From NCBI GenBank assembly GCA_002205965.3, contig NADL03000767.1, forward strand, positions 305,578 to 369,577: a stretch of DNA of 64,000 bases. Direction: 5' to 3'. The notes beneath the pieces were generated by a model that was not told where the DNA came from, ran no database searches, and saw only the letters and a program-made list of their open reading frames with translations. The translations under genes were made by a program, and so were the position numbers. This stretch comes from Kappaphycus alvarezii. Lineage: Eukaryota > Rhodophyta > Florideophyceae > Gigartinales > Solieriaceae. Shown piece after piece: positions 37,523 through 48,077 of the stretch (position 1 is its first letter; each line of letters starts with the position of its first letter).

Positions 37523-38016
37523 TGATAGGGGTAAATCGGCGGGGGAAGAGATCCTCAGAACCAATTACCCTGAGAAGGAGGTGTTGCGAGCGACAAAAGT
37601 GCTGCCGTGGTATTGTTGAACGAACAAAAGGGAGTGTATATAGAAGAGAGTTGAGGAAGCTACAAGCAAGTATAAAAGGGGCAGGGTCTACCACCTATGC
37701 TCTGCGACTAGCGTAAAAAAAGTTTTCTTGGGTCTGAAGTTGACTCTCAACTTCCTACTACTCGGGACTTGGCTTGAAGTTGTCTGCCAACTTCCTTTAT
37801 GCTTTGTGTTTGACTTAATTGTTGAGCGCCCCGCTCGGGTATGCTGGCTCCCAAGTAGTCCTACCATTTCATGCAAACAGCCCCTTATATAGAGTTTTCA
37901 ACCCTCACATTCTGTAGCACCTATACAGTACCTATGTGCCAAATCTGCACCGCCACAGTACAGTGCAAAGCATCCCTCTAAAAATAATTAAAAATATAAT
38001 TGTAAGTACAGTGACA

Positions 38017-38147
38017 GCTCAGCCAGCGCAGCATGCCAACTCAGCCAGCACAGCATGCCAACTCGGCCAGCGCAGCATGCCAACTCGGCCAGCGCAGCAT
38101 GCCAACTCGGCCAGCGCAGCCAACTCGCCAGCGCAGCATGCCAAGGA
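38017..38147. repeat. 22-bp tandem repeat, about 5.5 copies
   Basis: The unit CAGCGCAGCATGCCAACTCGGC is repeated head to tail with a few changes and one shortened copy. It reads through as MPTQPAQHANSASAA-type sequence in one frame, but there is no gene context. It is a minisatellite, not a CRISPR array: there are no unique spacers. Confidence 0.8.
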
Positions 38148-38168
38148 ATATCTACAATTTTCATTATA

Positions 38169-38222
38169 ACACCCTCCGCACGCTTCTGTGCAACAATTTA
38201 CAACCCATAAAGATTTACCACC
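38169..38222 (+). mobile_element. LINE lineage-A 3' tail
   Basis: Matches the last bases of the lineage-A LINE (CACCCTCCGCACGC ... AAAGATTTACCACC), ending at the same tail word as the copies ending at 33,441 and 43,919. It is a very short 5'-truncated copy, or one half of a duplicated junction. Confidence 0.6.
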
Positions 38223-38540
38223 GCGTGGCCCATCCTCATGTCAGTTCTCACGTTTCGCACTGTGCAGTCTCCGGGGTGCCGCCGACTCGCTGGCCGTGCG
38301 CGTCATACACACCCACTACGGCACTGTGTGCCGAGAGCATGACATATCCCTTCTTCCTGTCCGTATTGAATTTTTCGGTACATTTGGTGCTCAGCGCCTC
38401 AACCTTCTTCCGACGGCTTGTAACCTTCTCTGCCGCCCGTTGTTGATCAATTCCTCAAACGAAGCTCACGGGCTTCGTCACCGCTTGTCTTCTGCTTGCA
38501 GGGATAAAAGCCGCCAGATTCGCACCTAACGATTTTATGA
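38223..38540 (+). mobile_element. LINE lineage-C endonuclease fragment
   Basis: In the frame ending at 38,529 it reads THYGTVCREHDISLLPVRIE, then FFGTFGAQRLNLLPTACNLL. This aligns with HYGTYCNQND...LLPVGIDIYGALGDD of lineage A and with the lineage-B tail. It is the end of an RLE-type LINE protein of a third lineage. The reading starts at the point where the lineage-A tail ends, so lineage A appears to have inserted into lineage C. Confidence 0.55.
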
Positions 38541-39349
38541 GTAGTTTTTCTGTACCCCCTCTCTTCATTTAGATGTTCTTTCAAGAATCTCCCAAACTCG
38601 TCAAATGTGCCACCGGCAATTCTTCTACTTCGGTAACTGCCAACTTAACTCAAGCCCTTGAGCCTTGATGTTTCCAGCATCAGTCTTCATTCTGGGCCGT
38701 ATGCCAGCAATCGGGATCCACAACTCCTCTCTTTGCTGTACAATCCAAGAACCTCTCAATCATCGTAATCGCGAGTAACGGAGTACGAATTTCTACCTGA
38801 GTACCTCCGATATCTACTCCTGTACTGGGCCTGGTACAGAGACTGTCGGGGGAACGTTTGGGTGTTTTACTCTTGGAAGATATATCGATCTATCCCATGG
38901 TTTTCCAGACAACCCGAGACTGGCGTCGAGCGGATTAAAGATTTACGGCTACCGGCAACTGTAACTGCTCCGCAGACAAACGCAGCGCCCTATTCTCGTT
39001 CTTGACTTCATATCACAGTAATGAGCGACGGTTATTATCAATTCTATCAGATTAATAGTGCTTGTCATGAGTACCTTTCTTTCTGTACTGTTTTCCTTTT
39101 TATCGTAAAGCTTTATTAAAAAGTCTCTGACTTTTCGAAGATGAACGTCATGGATTGCAATTAAAGAAAAGGAAGCTCCCTATCGATGCAGCTGTAGATT
39201 TATCGAAAATCACAGGACTTTTCTCTAATGTATTGACTAAAGTACAAGAAAATGCATAAACTTTACAATTGAACGGTAGGGTCCATTTTTGATTTTGACA
39301 GAAACCGACTACTTCGTTCGGGAAGAAAAGTATCCATTCTTCCTAATAC
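38541..39349. other. Unassigned stretch before the DP-like gene
   Basis: No long reading frame. A segment near 38,861-38,903 (GTGTTTTACTCTTGGAAGAT and what follows) recurs in altered form near 42,890-42,925 on the other side of the DP-like gene. This suggests relics of one repeat family. The stretch may include the 3' end or a further exon of the DP-like gene. Confidence 0.35.
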
Positions 39350-40024
39350 CTACACATTCCAACAGATTCCCCCCTTGCCTTCACCTGGTTTCCCTTGGCA
39401 TTGGCCTGCAAGCCTTGCCAATACAGCTTTTCGTTGCCTAATCTTGTTTCGCAAATCGTCGGCTCTTTTCTCTATCCACAAGGATTGAATGTATCGCACG
39501 TGCCCATGAAGTCCATCCCATCTGAGATCAATATGTTTTGAATTCTTTTCCGAATTCCGAAACAAATTTCCAGACCCAACGAGCACATTCAAAACATCGT
39601 AAAAACGACGTTTTATGGATTCCAAGCGATTGGAACCTATCTTCTTAGGGGAAACGTTCAACTTTCCTGCTTCAATCTGTATGATGTCGTCCAGTAGCTT
39701 GCCCTGCGTGCAAAGCTTCTGTTCTTGTAAAAGCGCTATGGTCACAATTGCGGCCCGGCGAAGTCCAAATGTCCATTTCTTCCCAGTGCTTATGGCATGC
39801 GAAGAGATTTTAAACCCTGGATGAAGATTTGCTTGATGGAAGGTTGAGACAGTTTGAGGAATTTGGCTGTGAGGCTCTAAACACCAGCTGTATTGGTTTT
39901 CGGTTGGCGCTCTATCACCTTTACATCCAACTTCTTGAGTATCCTTTGGGTATGGCCATGAACTTCCAGTCCTTTGCGGTTGCTCATCAGCAGCTATCAT
40001 TGGAATATCGGCGGATTTCGGCAT
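39350..40024 (-). CDS. DP-like (E2F dimerisation partner) transcription factor
   Basis: A 224-residue frame. Residues about 83-171 look like the winged-helix DNA-binding domain of DP proteins. A first helix region (LRRAAIVTIALLQ) is followed by LESIKRRFYDVLNVLVGSGN, where DP proteins have IRRRVYDALNVLMA and E2F has RRIYDITNVL. A strand block IDLRWDGL matches the WxGL that ends the DP domain. Residues about 178-207 (LWIEKRADDLRNKIRQRKAV) form a basic amphipathic helix like the DP dimerisation segment. In animals and plants DP pairs with E2F on S-phase gene promoters. The start is ATG at 40,024; an in-frame stop lies three codons upstream. The protein is short for a DP and lacks the full dimerisation domain. 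CAG|GTGAAG near the end could be a splice donor to a missing exon. E2F itself is the alternative; the LNVL favours DP. Confidence 0.7.
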   Translation of the reverse strand: MPKSADIPMIAADEQPQRTGSSWPYPKDTQEVGCKGDRAPTENQYSWCLEPHSQIPQTVSTFHQANLHPGFKISSHAISTGKKWTFGLRRAAIVTIALLQEQKLCTQGKLLDDIIQIEAGKLNVSPKKIGSNRLESIKRRFYDVLNVLVGSGNLFRNSEKNSKHIDLRWDGLHGHVRYIQSLWIEKRADDLRNKIRQRKAVLARLAGQCQGKPGEGKGGICWNV

Positions 40025-43000
40025 GTCGATTCAGGCGTTTCCAGTCTCCGGATTTTGAATCTCTGACATTTTCCTGGAGACCAGCCTCCAGCGGAGTTCT
40101 GGTTCCACACACTTTGGCCTGCTGATTAAAACTTGCTTGATTAGAGGTGCATGAGTGGACTAGGAAACGAAGGACTCGTACTGTTGTCTGGGTCACTATG
40201 GAGATTAGCAGCACTTTCGCACCTGATCGATACAATCATCTCTATTCCAAAGGGTAAAGCAGCTAAATCATCCTCAATTTGGAAAAACTTGTCCATCGCT
40301 TCTGTATCTCCTCTGTTTTAGCCATCCATCAGCACTTTCGGGAGTAATTGAATGTTGAAGGACCTCAGAATTTCTATTTGAGGGGATTGGGATTGACTTG
40401 CTGCTTCTTGAAAGTAACTTTCGTCGTTCTCCTGTCCCCTGCATGTTGACTTTCTCTTCAAGAGATTTAACGGTTTGGCGTTCAGAGAGCAAAAAATGTG
40501 AAAGTGGTGATGGGAAGAGCACTGGAAATTCAAGTGACCAGTACAACTGAACTACTTGTGAAACTTAGGCAGTGGGCAAGGTAGGGTGCTGGACTTTAGC
40601 CGGGGAACGACTTGGAGAATGTACAAATGAAGATTTCGTATCGTTTCCAGTAATACTGCAGCAAATTTGGTTTCAGTTTTTGCCGGGCCGCTCTTTTAAG
40701 TAGCTGGCATTTATGGCACAGTTCCATTCTCTCAATATGAAAGAAAGCGGCGTAATATCAAATTTCCTCCGCGCTATTGTTTAAACGGCAAAATCTTGCA
40801 TTAGCCCTCTTTACTCAGTATTAGAGGGGGTTAGACTCTGAAATCGTCACAACATGAACTTTCAGAGTGACATTGCAACTTTAAAAACCGCACTTGCAAT
40901 GGTACTGAAGAGGACTGCTATATTCATCCAGGATTAAACCCTGAGTACTAGCATCGCATTTGCAAGGGCGGTGACGAGCTGTCTTCCTTGTATCTGATAG
41001 CAGTTTTTGTGTTTTCTAGGCTGTCAAAAGTTTGCACTGAACGTAAGAGGCTCGGAATACTTTGAAAAATGAAATCAATGGTCAAAGTCACAAATAATTG
41101 TAATACTGTATATCTGTTTTCCGTTGTAAGGCGTGCTGAACGTATAGAACGAAGTGCTGTATTTTTATATAATTTCTTTGTTATTTGAGCCAATCGCTTT
41201 TTCTACAAATTTAGAAGCAGTTACATGGGAGTAGGAGCGAATAACTGATTTCATCGATAAAATTTAAAACAACTTCAATCAAATCATGCCCTGATTCGAG
41301 GAAGAATTGGTGGGACAAGAAATTTCAAAATTTGGCGGAAAATGGAGAATTTTGGGTTTGGTCAGTGCACTTCAAGCGTAGTTCCAAAATTTGAACTACC
41401 CAAACTTTCCCTCCTTTTTGAGTCCAGTTTTGTACAAACCAAAAACCGTACGGGTTTCAGTCGAATGCATCTCTTCAACCCAGAAATCCCGTCGACCTGT
41501 TCTGGTGAGAGATTCAAAATTAGATAAATCTTAGGTTGAACGTCAGAACTGGGTGTCGAAACGAGACACACCATCGACCTGGTTTTGGTTGAGTGACCTG
41601 TTAACTTGACTTGTTCAAAAAATTTTGGGCTTCAGCATTTTTGGTCAGGCAAGCCATCACTGGGAATAGGTGTATTCTCAGGCACCCAATAGTTGCTTTG
41701 GATCAGGGTCTCAGTGCCAGTACGAGACATTACTGTCAATATAAAATGCCATAGAGCTCCCTGGTATTCGAGATTTACATAAGACTATGCTCTCCATGTT
41801 GGTAGCATACTGATCTCCTGAAAGAAAAGCGATTGTCCTGGAGGCACTATTCGCTGCCCATTCAACCATTTTGTAACAATCTTAGTACGTATTTTACTTC
41901 ATCTTCCGTAATGAACAATTCCCTGCTTATTGCATGACAGAAGTTTCACAGAACCGCTGCAGGAGAGCCTTGAAGATCTTCTACACACGACCTAGCCAGT
42001 TTCGAACTATCGGACTACATAGGTAAAGAACAAATCGTCAAGTATATCTACCTCTTCCCAAATTACTCATCAAAGGGATCCACATCTCCATTTCGTTCCG
42101 GGCAGTCCGTACTATTATCCCAATTCTAATATCAGTCCACTGAAAGAGGCCTAACTCTGCCTTTATGTATAAAACACTCTTTTTCTCCATCTTTGCTCTC
42201 AGTTTCTTGAATACGTCTCCCAATCGCAACCTGTTCATGTTTATATGGCTATACACGTATGCTATTTCCCTCAAAGGAGATCTCAATCATACCTCTGCTA
42301 CGCGAAAAGACACGGGAAAGTTGGCTAGGAGGGCATTCATATTCCTGATCAATTCCATGTTTTCGGAATGATTCACGTCTACCGATAAATGGAGATCCGT
42401 TAGGGCAAGGAGCAGGCATACGCAATATGAATGAAGTAAATCAAATGTTGATTCATAATTTTCAGCACGGAGACTAACAGAAAGCAAGTGGACCTTAAAA
42501 GCTATACTTTGATTTCATCAAAGAGGACATAAACCTTCCACAATTTCGGTTAACATAAAACATCTAAATGACATCCATCGCAGATCGCGATTGATTGACC
42601 AAGTACTGGCCACACTCATTCATCTTGCATTGTTCGTATCTATTCAGGCTATATCCAAAGCGATAATGAGCATAGTAGTAGCACTATACAATACTTCCTT
42701 TACCTTCAAAGGCACTGTACAAGTTTCGTCCAGGGTTGTTAAGAAAAACTGTTCTCCAAACTGCCATATTCAGTTCCTATTATCCGGACTCCGTTATCTT
42801 TATTGAAAATGATTGTAGTGACGTTTTTTAGGGCCGGGATGACAACGTTAGGCATCAAGTTGACGGGTCCGTAGAAAATATGGGGTGGGTGTTTTACTTT
42901 TGGGTGATATATTCGATCTATCCTTAAGTTTTTGAGGAACAACAATCAACTAAAAAGGGCATATCCACGCAGTAATCGGGGAGTTACACAGAGAAAATGT

Positions 43001-43350
43001 CTTCTTTGGAATGAGGCCGTGACTCGGTTAAACTGTTCTTCATACATATTGTTTGGGCTCTTGGCACATGTGAATTTGTCGAGGAAGAGCTTCTTACCAC
43101 CAAAGGAAAAAAAGAAGAGGCTTGAATCATTGAAATGGTTGATGAATGCATTTTGGTTCGTGGACTGGTACAGGTAAATGGGGGTTAATTTACTGTGGTA
43201 GATATGTGGGTTGGTATCCAGTAAATTTGTACCGAAGCGTAGATATCGTATCATTGTCAAGCCAATTGCGAAACCGTACGATGCGTCGAAAGCTGTGGAT
43301 GGCACTCCAATCTACCAGAAGGTGGAAGGGAGACCAGCCTGGTACAGGGA
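40025..43350. other. Unassigned stretch upstream of the DP-like gene
   Basis: No confident gene. A 90-codon minus frame at 40,274-40,546 (ERQTVKSLEEKVNMQG region) could be an upstream exon of the DP-like gene, but I cannot show a splice path. A plus frame around 42,932-43,177 (SRKSFLPPKEKKKRLESL region) is basic and not random-looking, but I do not recognise it. The promoter of the DP-like gene presumably lies here; no clear TATA box or E2F site was found. Confidence 0.35.
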
Positions 43351-43354
43351 GGTG

Positions 43355-43918
43355 AGAGACTTTATTTGACTATTTGAGTGCATGTGAGGAATACACTGTT
43401 AAGGAACATCGCGATACAACTTCCTGCGATTGATATTAATAGCAGTCCGTTGTGGCACCAGCGACCTGAGAACCATAAGGAATCCATGACGTTCGGAAAA
43501 CGGAGTAGTACCTTTCCGGGAGGCAAAGCATTCAGAAATTCGATGCAGCCCTGAATCCGTCCCTGGACCAACTGAGCCGTAGATATCGAAAGCCATAATG
43601 TGGAAGTCCATACGGAACTCGTTACACAAACCGCGGTAGCGACCTTTAACGGCCTTAGCTTGGGAAAGAAAAGGTGTCGTCGTAGACGGCGGAGCGATGG
43701 TAGTGGTTGGAATGAGGGCTGAAGATTGTCACGTCGAAGTCTTTGGGGCGCGGAGCCAAATAGGGGTCATCAATGACAAGGTCTAGGCGGAGACGGATCG
43801 AAGGAGAGGGATGGGCGTCCTGCGGGAACTTCCATCGCGGACGGGACGGAGAGCGATCGCGAGAGTAGCTCACTTGGAGAGCTCACTACAGTACTGCCTG
43901 TTGTAAGTAGGGTTCTTT
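43355..43918 (-). mobile_element. LINE lineage-D endonuclease fragment, decayed
   Basis: Minus frames read LDLVIDDPYLAPRP, DFDVTIFSPH (43,655-43,873), then YRGLCNEFRMDFHIMAFDIYG (43,399-43,629). They align with MDILIDD, ALDVFIASP and HYAALC...GFDTHG of lineage B. This is the RLE core and tail of a fourth LINE lineage. At least one frameshift lies between the two parts. Its upstream side is replaced by the lineage-A LINE at 43,919, which therefore inserted into it. Confidence 0.65.
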
Positions 43919-45560
43919 GGTGGTAAATCTTTATGGGTTGTGCAATGTCGCACAGAGGCGTGCGGAGGGTATTCATAAATTAACTACGGATGCGGGCGGC
44001 GGGTAGAAACCTGTCGCGCCTGCATTATTTGGAGACTAAAAGCAAAACGGGTAACGAAGTCGCGGGGCTCCTGTTGAGGGGAGGAACCGCGACGGGAAGC
44101 AGCGAAGGAAGCAAGGCGGCGGAAAAAAAACCTTGCCGTCGTCGCCCAAGGCGCCATAGATATCAATCCCGACGGGGAGAGGAGGATATCGTTTTGGTTA
44201 CAGTAAGTGCCGTAATGACGATTTTTCTCGCGCACTGCGAGTGTTGCGGCAGCGCCTGCAGTAACCGCACTTGGCGAAATGTGGCGGCGTGCGGGGGGTG
44301 GGCAACAGTAACGTCGACGGCGATATCTGTACTGTGAAGCCGTATGCAGCGGGTATGTAAATGTCCATTCGTAGCACGGGGGACTCCGAATGCCCAGATG
44401 AGTTGGGAACCTGGTATAGGAGCGGATGTTCGACAAGGGCGACGATCCCAACTTCCTTGCAGTAGCGGGCAAGAACGTTGCGGAGGATGTGATGACGATG
44501 AGCCATTCCGTCTTCGTATTTGCAGGTCAACGCGTGTTGACCACTTGGATCTAAGACGGGTACGATGTCGGCCAAGCGGCGGGAGCAGACCGGACAGCGG
44601 GTAGATCCAGGGAATAGCGGGACGCCGAGACGTAGAGCCAGAGCGACTTTCCACGTAGAAGAGGACATGTACGTACCGCGGTGGGGGTGAGGAAGCGAGA
44701 GAAAACAGACGATGCGGATGATGTGCGCACGGAGAGGAGCCGTGCTCGGTCGTGGGCTGCCGCGGACGAGAACAACCTATCGGACTTCGCTAGCATGAGT
44801 TCCGTTGTGATCGCAGACTGGAGCCTTTCGCCGGGGACCGGCGATGAACAACGCTCGAAAAGAGCCGTAGCTGTAAGCGACGGAGACAGCTGCGGTGGTG
44901 GGAGGATAAGAGCGAGATGGCAGATCGAGGAATCTCTTCCAAGTAGCGTTCCTCGGAAAGAGTGAGCAGGTCGGAGATAAGTCCAAAAGAACCAATTACA
45001 GATGCTGCGTAAGCAGCCTCATTAATATCTGAAGTTTGCAGGAGACCTAGACCGCCCATGGAGAAGGGGAGAGAGGCTTGGAACCAGGCTCGCTCTGGAC
45101 AGGGCAGCTGCAATTGGTGGAATGCTTCCCTCTGCTTCTGATCGAAGCTAGTGGCGAGAGCCGCAGATTGAGTGGAGGGAAGCGTACGTAGCAAGTGCAT
45201 AACCTTGGAGGCGTTCGCGCAGAAGCGGTGTAAGTGGAAAGCTAATTGAGCATCATCTGAATCTCGAAGGGATTGGAAGATGCGGTCGACTTCGATTTGG
45301 CGGCCTGCGAAAAATTGGGAAACAAAAGCGTCCGAGCCAATCGGGGATCCCAGCACGATGAAACCAGGGGGTGTTGAAAGGGGCAAGGAAGTGCCAAAGG
45401 GAGTGGGAAGGGGAGAAGCCGTAAACTTGGGTCTTGGCAAGGTTAAGCTGGAGCCCCAGCGGACCTCCTTCAAGCAGGATGAAACGGATGGCAGCAGCGG
45501 CTTGGGACCGAGGAAGAACAATGTTACCGTCATCTGCGTACCTTTACCGTGGGTACATGG
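43919..45560 (-). mobile_element. RLE-type LINE (lineage A), 5'-truncated at the reverse transcriptase
   Basis: It begins close to the catalytic box YADDGN (about 45,550), so most of the reverse transcriptase is missing, as usual for 5'-truncated LINEs. Then follow LLEGGPLG, the thumb/connector (FAGRQIEVDRIFQSL, 45,300-45,330) and LAFHLHRFCANASKV. The zinc knuckle CPVCSRR...GQHALTC (about 44,520-44,600) and helix AHRHHILRNVLARYC come next, then RLE core RMDIYIPAAYG and DIAVDVTV. The HYGTYC block and the 3' tail ending ACCACC at 43,919 close it. Several frameshifts split the reading. Compared with the + copy at 31.9-33.4 kb it is nearly identical, so recently mobile. RLE-type enzymes nick the target to prime reverse transcription. 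Confidence 0.8.
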
Positions 45561-45797
45561 CAGGGGGCTAATGAGGTTGCGTTAGAGCGATACGTGATGT
45601 GTGCAAAATTCGCACACGAAAAAAAACTAGAAGATGTCCAAAGTTTGATACAGTATCGGAATTTGGAAGATATTTTTATAGTTTCTGATTCTGCAAAATA
45701 TTTTTAATTTGGATGAGTGTCGCAAAATCAGGGGTGATTTCTTATTTTAAGACACGGTGTCATTAATAAATGACATTACTGAACACGTCCAAGGTCG
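45561..45797. other. Short unassigned gap between LINE and gypsy fragment
   Basis: About 240 AT-rich bases with no frame or repeat that I recognise. It separates the 5' end of the lineage-A LINE from the truncated gag fragment. Confidence 0.4.
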
Positions 45798-46556
45798 TCA
45801 GTCGATTATCGAATGGGGTTTCTAACCTTTCTTCCAAGTTTTTGACATCGATCCTGACAGATTCTAATGCCCCTGCACTAGTAGCCGGCCTTTGATAATT
45901 CTTTTCAGGATGTACGATAGACATCGATGTGCGGGTTTCCCTCGGTACCTCACTCAGTGACTGAAACGTCTCCGAATTTTGACAAATTCTACTATGGTAC
46001 CCTTCAGTTCTCCAAAAGTGTGAGGGCCCTTGATGAGGAGGAAATCGGAGAGCCTCTTATCCCCATAGCCGCCTTACGCAGCATTCCGTACTTGGCTTGG
46101 GCGTTGAACCAGCCTTTTCATAAAGATCACACAAGTATACCAATGAGCTTAACAAATTGTCGAAGTTGAGCCGGGCCTCTATGGCGGTACGAATCATCTC
46201 ATCTGGTTCTACCTCCTTAGCATACTCTTTCACAAGCCACTCACATACCTCACCGAAGTTACGCCCATTCCCGTTAAGAGACCACCCGTCGATAAACTTG
46301 GACTTATATTTGTGCTTTGCGTCACCATGAAGATAGGCGAAGATACTTGCGGCCTTCTCTTCATCGCCCTTCTCTCGCATCACAACGTTGACATATGTGT
46401 AAAGAAACTCCTCAATGTCTTCAGTCTTGCCCCCTGTGAACGTTATACGAGCAGCGTTCAGATCCATGATTACAGAAAAGAAATCCCCCCGGAGTGTTTC
46501 TTACTACTGCTCAACTCGAATACCTCGGGTGCAGTCCCCTCCACAAGAGCACCAAA
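45798..46556 (-). mobile_element. gypsy gag fragment at the left end of the array
   Basis: Fossil piece of a gypsy body: the first part of gag directly downstream (minus sense) of LTR1. It is cut off in the middle of gag at about 45,798. The frame 46,057-46,467 starts MDLNAARITFTGGKTEDIEE, showing where Gag begins in this family, and continues with SIFAYLHGDAKHKYKSK. LTR1 thus acts as the 5' LTR of this stub and the 3' LTR of body 1. Young and truncated. Confidence 0.85.
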
Positions 46557-47268
46557 TGATAGGGGTAAATCGGCGGGGGAAGAGATCCTCAGAACCAATT
46601 ACCCTGAGAAGGAGGATTTGCGAGCGACAAAAGTGCTGCCGTGGTATTGTTGAACGAACAAAAGGAGTGTATATAGAAGAGAGTTGAGAAAGCTACAAGC
46701 AAGTATAAAAGGGGCAGGGTCTACCACCGACGCTCTGCGACTAGCGTAAGAAAAAGTTTTCTTGGGTCTGAAGTTGACTCTCAACTTCCTACTACTCGGG
46801 ACTTGGCTTGAAGTTGTCTGCCAACTTGCTTGACCTCTCCATGAGGAAGCAGTTTACTCAGCTTATATAGACTTTTGGGTACCCCTAAAGTCCGAACAAA
46901 ACTACAGAAGATACCAAGAAATGCATAAAAATACTTTGTGTGGACAATATACTCTAAGCAAAAGATACTTAAGAAACAAACAATTAATTTGGTCCTCTTA
47001 TTTCCCATCCTCTAAAGCAGATCCAAACAACTCCTCTAAAATATCCATGCTGTCCAAGCAGTCCCCACAAATATCTGCGAATGGCTCACACCTCTTTATT
47101 TCCCCCTGGGAGATATCTAGACTACTAAAGATATCTACATCCGGTTCCATCGTGGGCACAACTTGATCCATACTCTCCATTCCAGGCCCTACCAGTCCAA
47201 CACTTTCCATGCCCCTGTTCCCTCATCCTCCTCCTCCTCCTCCTCTCCTCCTCCCCATCCTTCTCCTC

Positions 47269-47301
<33 letters not shown>

Positions 47302-48064
47302 TTCATCCTCCTCCTCCTGAGCCTCGTACACTAGCTCAGGGGCTAACCATTCCTCGAAGGACTCCCGCTCTCCTCCTCGACCTTCTCAGCCTCTCCCGGA
47401 CTTACCTCCCTCGCTTCTTCTTCTATGAAGAGGCGGCGAACGAACTCGATGATTTGCTTCTTTGTTTGCTGCCGGATGTAGTCGTCGGCATCGGTTGGCC
47501 CGTAGGTGGCGAGACGAAGGCCACTGATGGGACGGGAAGGGCGGTTTTTGGAAATAGGGACAGAGGGGCGAAGGTTGTTCATTTCGATAGACGTTGGGGA
47601 ACGGGAGGCAATGTAGGGTGTTTTGGGTGTGGGGAGGAGAGGGGTGATGAGTAAAATGATCGGGGGCATTTGGACTTAGAATAAAGGGGTTTAAATAGGC
47701 TCCCGGGGCAGGTTCTATAGATTAGGAATAGGTAAAATAAATCTGCAAGGGATTTGCAGTAGTGCATTTGCGCCCTTCTTCTCAAAAAAAGCGAATTTGG
47801 AGGAGGAGGTAAGCTAAAAGGGAAAAGGGACTTGATTCGGGGTCGATTCAGAGGGTTAAATACAGTATAATAATATCTAGATAAAATGGAAGTAAATTTG
47901 GAAATGACGGTGGGAGAAGTTAGGGGCGGGATCGTTGTAGGTTGCTGGATTACACGAGGGGAGGACCATTTCCTGTCTTACGTGAAGGGAGGATCATTTC
48001 CTGTATTAAATGAGGGGAGGACCATTTCCTGTATAACGTGAAGAGGACCATTTTTTGTATTACA
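46557..48064 (-). repeat. LTR1 of the gypsy array
   Basis: 1508 bp; minus-strand ends TGTAATAC...CCCTATCA. U3 is long and carries tandem GGACCATTTCCTGT units at its start, a reading frame with a purine-rich (Glu-coding) tract, then the TATA box at about 46,862-46,870. The remaining 300 bp hold R and U5. Nearly identical to LTR2 and LTR3, so recent. It is shared between the gag stub and body 1. Confidence 0.92.
46998..47669 (-). other. U3 reading frame in LTR1
   Basis: Inside U3, upstream of the TATA box. The start holds GPTDADDYIRQQTKKQIIEF, the middle is very Glu-rich (a purine-rich microsatellite), and the end carries SSLDISQGEI, CGDCLDSMDILEELFG and a stop. The end is acidic with alternating hydrophobics, like a transactivation segment, which is inference only. 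The same frame occurs in LTR2, LTR3, the solo LTR and the old LTRs at 26-29 kb. Fossil part. Confidence 0.55.
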
Positions 48065-48077
48065 CGCCCCCTTTCTC
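48065..48077 (-). promoter_or_regulatory. Polypurine tract, gypsy copy 1
   Basis: GAGAAAGGGGGCG immediately precedes the TGTAATAC start of LTR1 on the minus strand. It is the priming site for second-strand synthesis in LTR retroelements. The same tract precedes LTR2 (55,635-55,647) and LTR3 (63,205-63,217). Confidence 0.7.

Larger units (their letters stand above)
33462..37795 (-). mobile_element. Ty3/gypsy element, internal body truncated at both ends
   Basis: Fossil gypsy body of the same family as the array. In minus-strand order it has the 3' end of a 5' LTR (37,523-37,795, edge TGATAGGGG), gag with two CCHC knuckles, protease, reverse transcriptase, RNase H and the beginning of integrase, where it stops abruptly at 33,462. 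The rest of integrase, the post-integrase region and the 3' LTR are absent. A TATA-like CTTATATAGAG at 37,884 suggests that the LTR may continue as a diverged version beyond 37,795. Young by similarity (nearly identical to the array copies); broken, with a few lesions besides the truncations. Confidence 0.9.

Noticed and set aside
38017-38147. CRISPR array
   Set aside because: The units are contiguous without spacers and the context is eukaryotic; it is a minisatellite.
47163-47654. Plus-strand Ser/Pro/Leu-rich frames in the LTRs
   Set aside because: They are shadows of the Glu-rich U3 frame, read through the pyrimidine-rich microsatellite.
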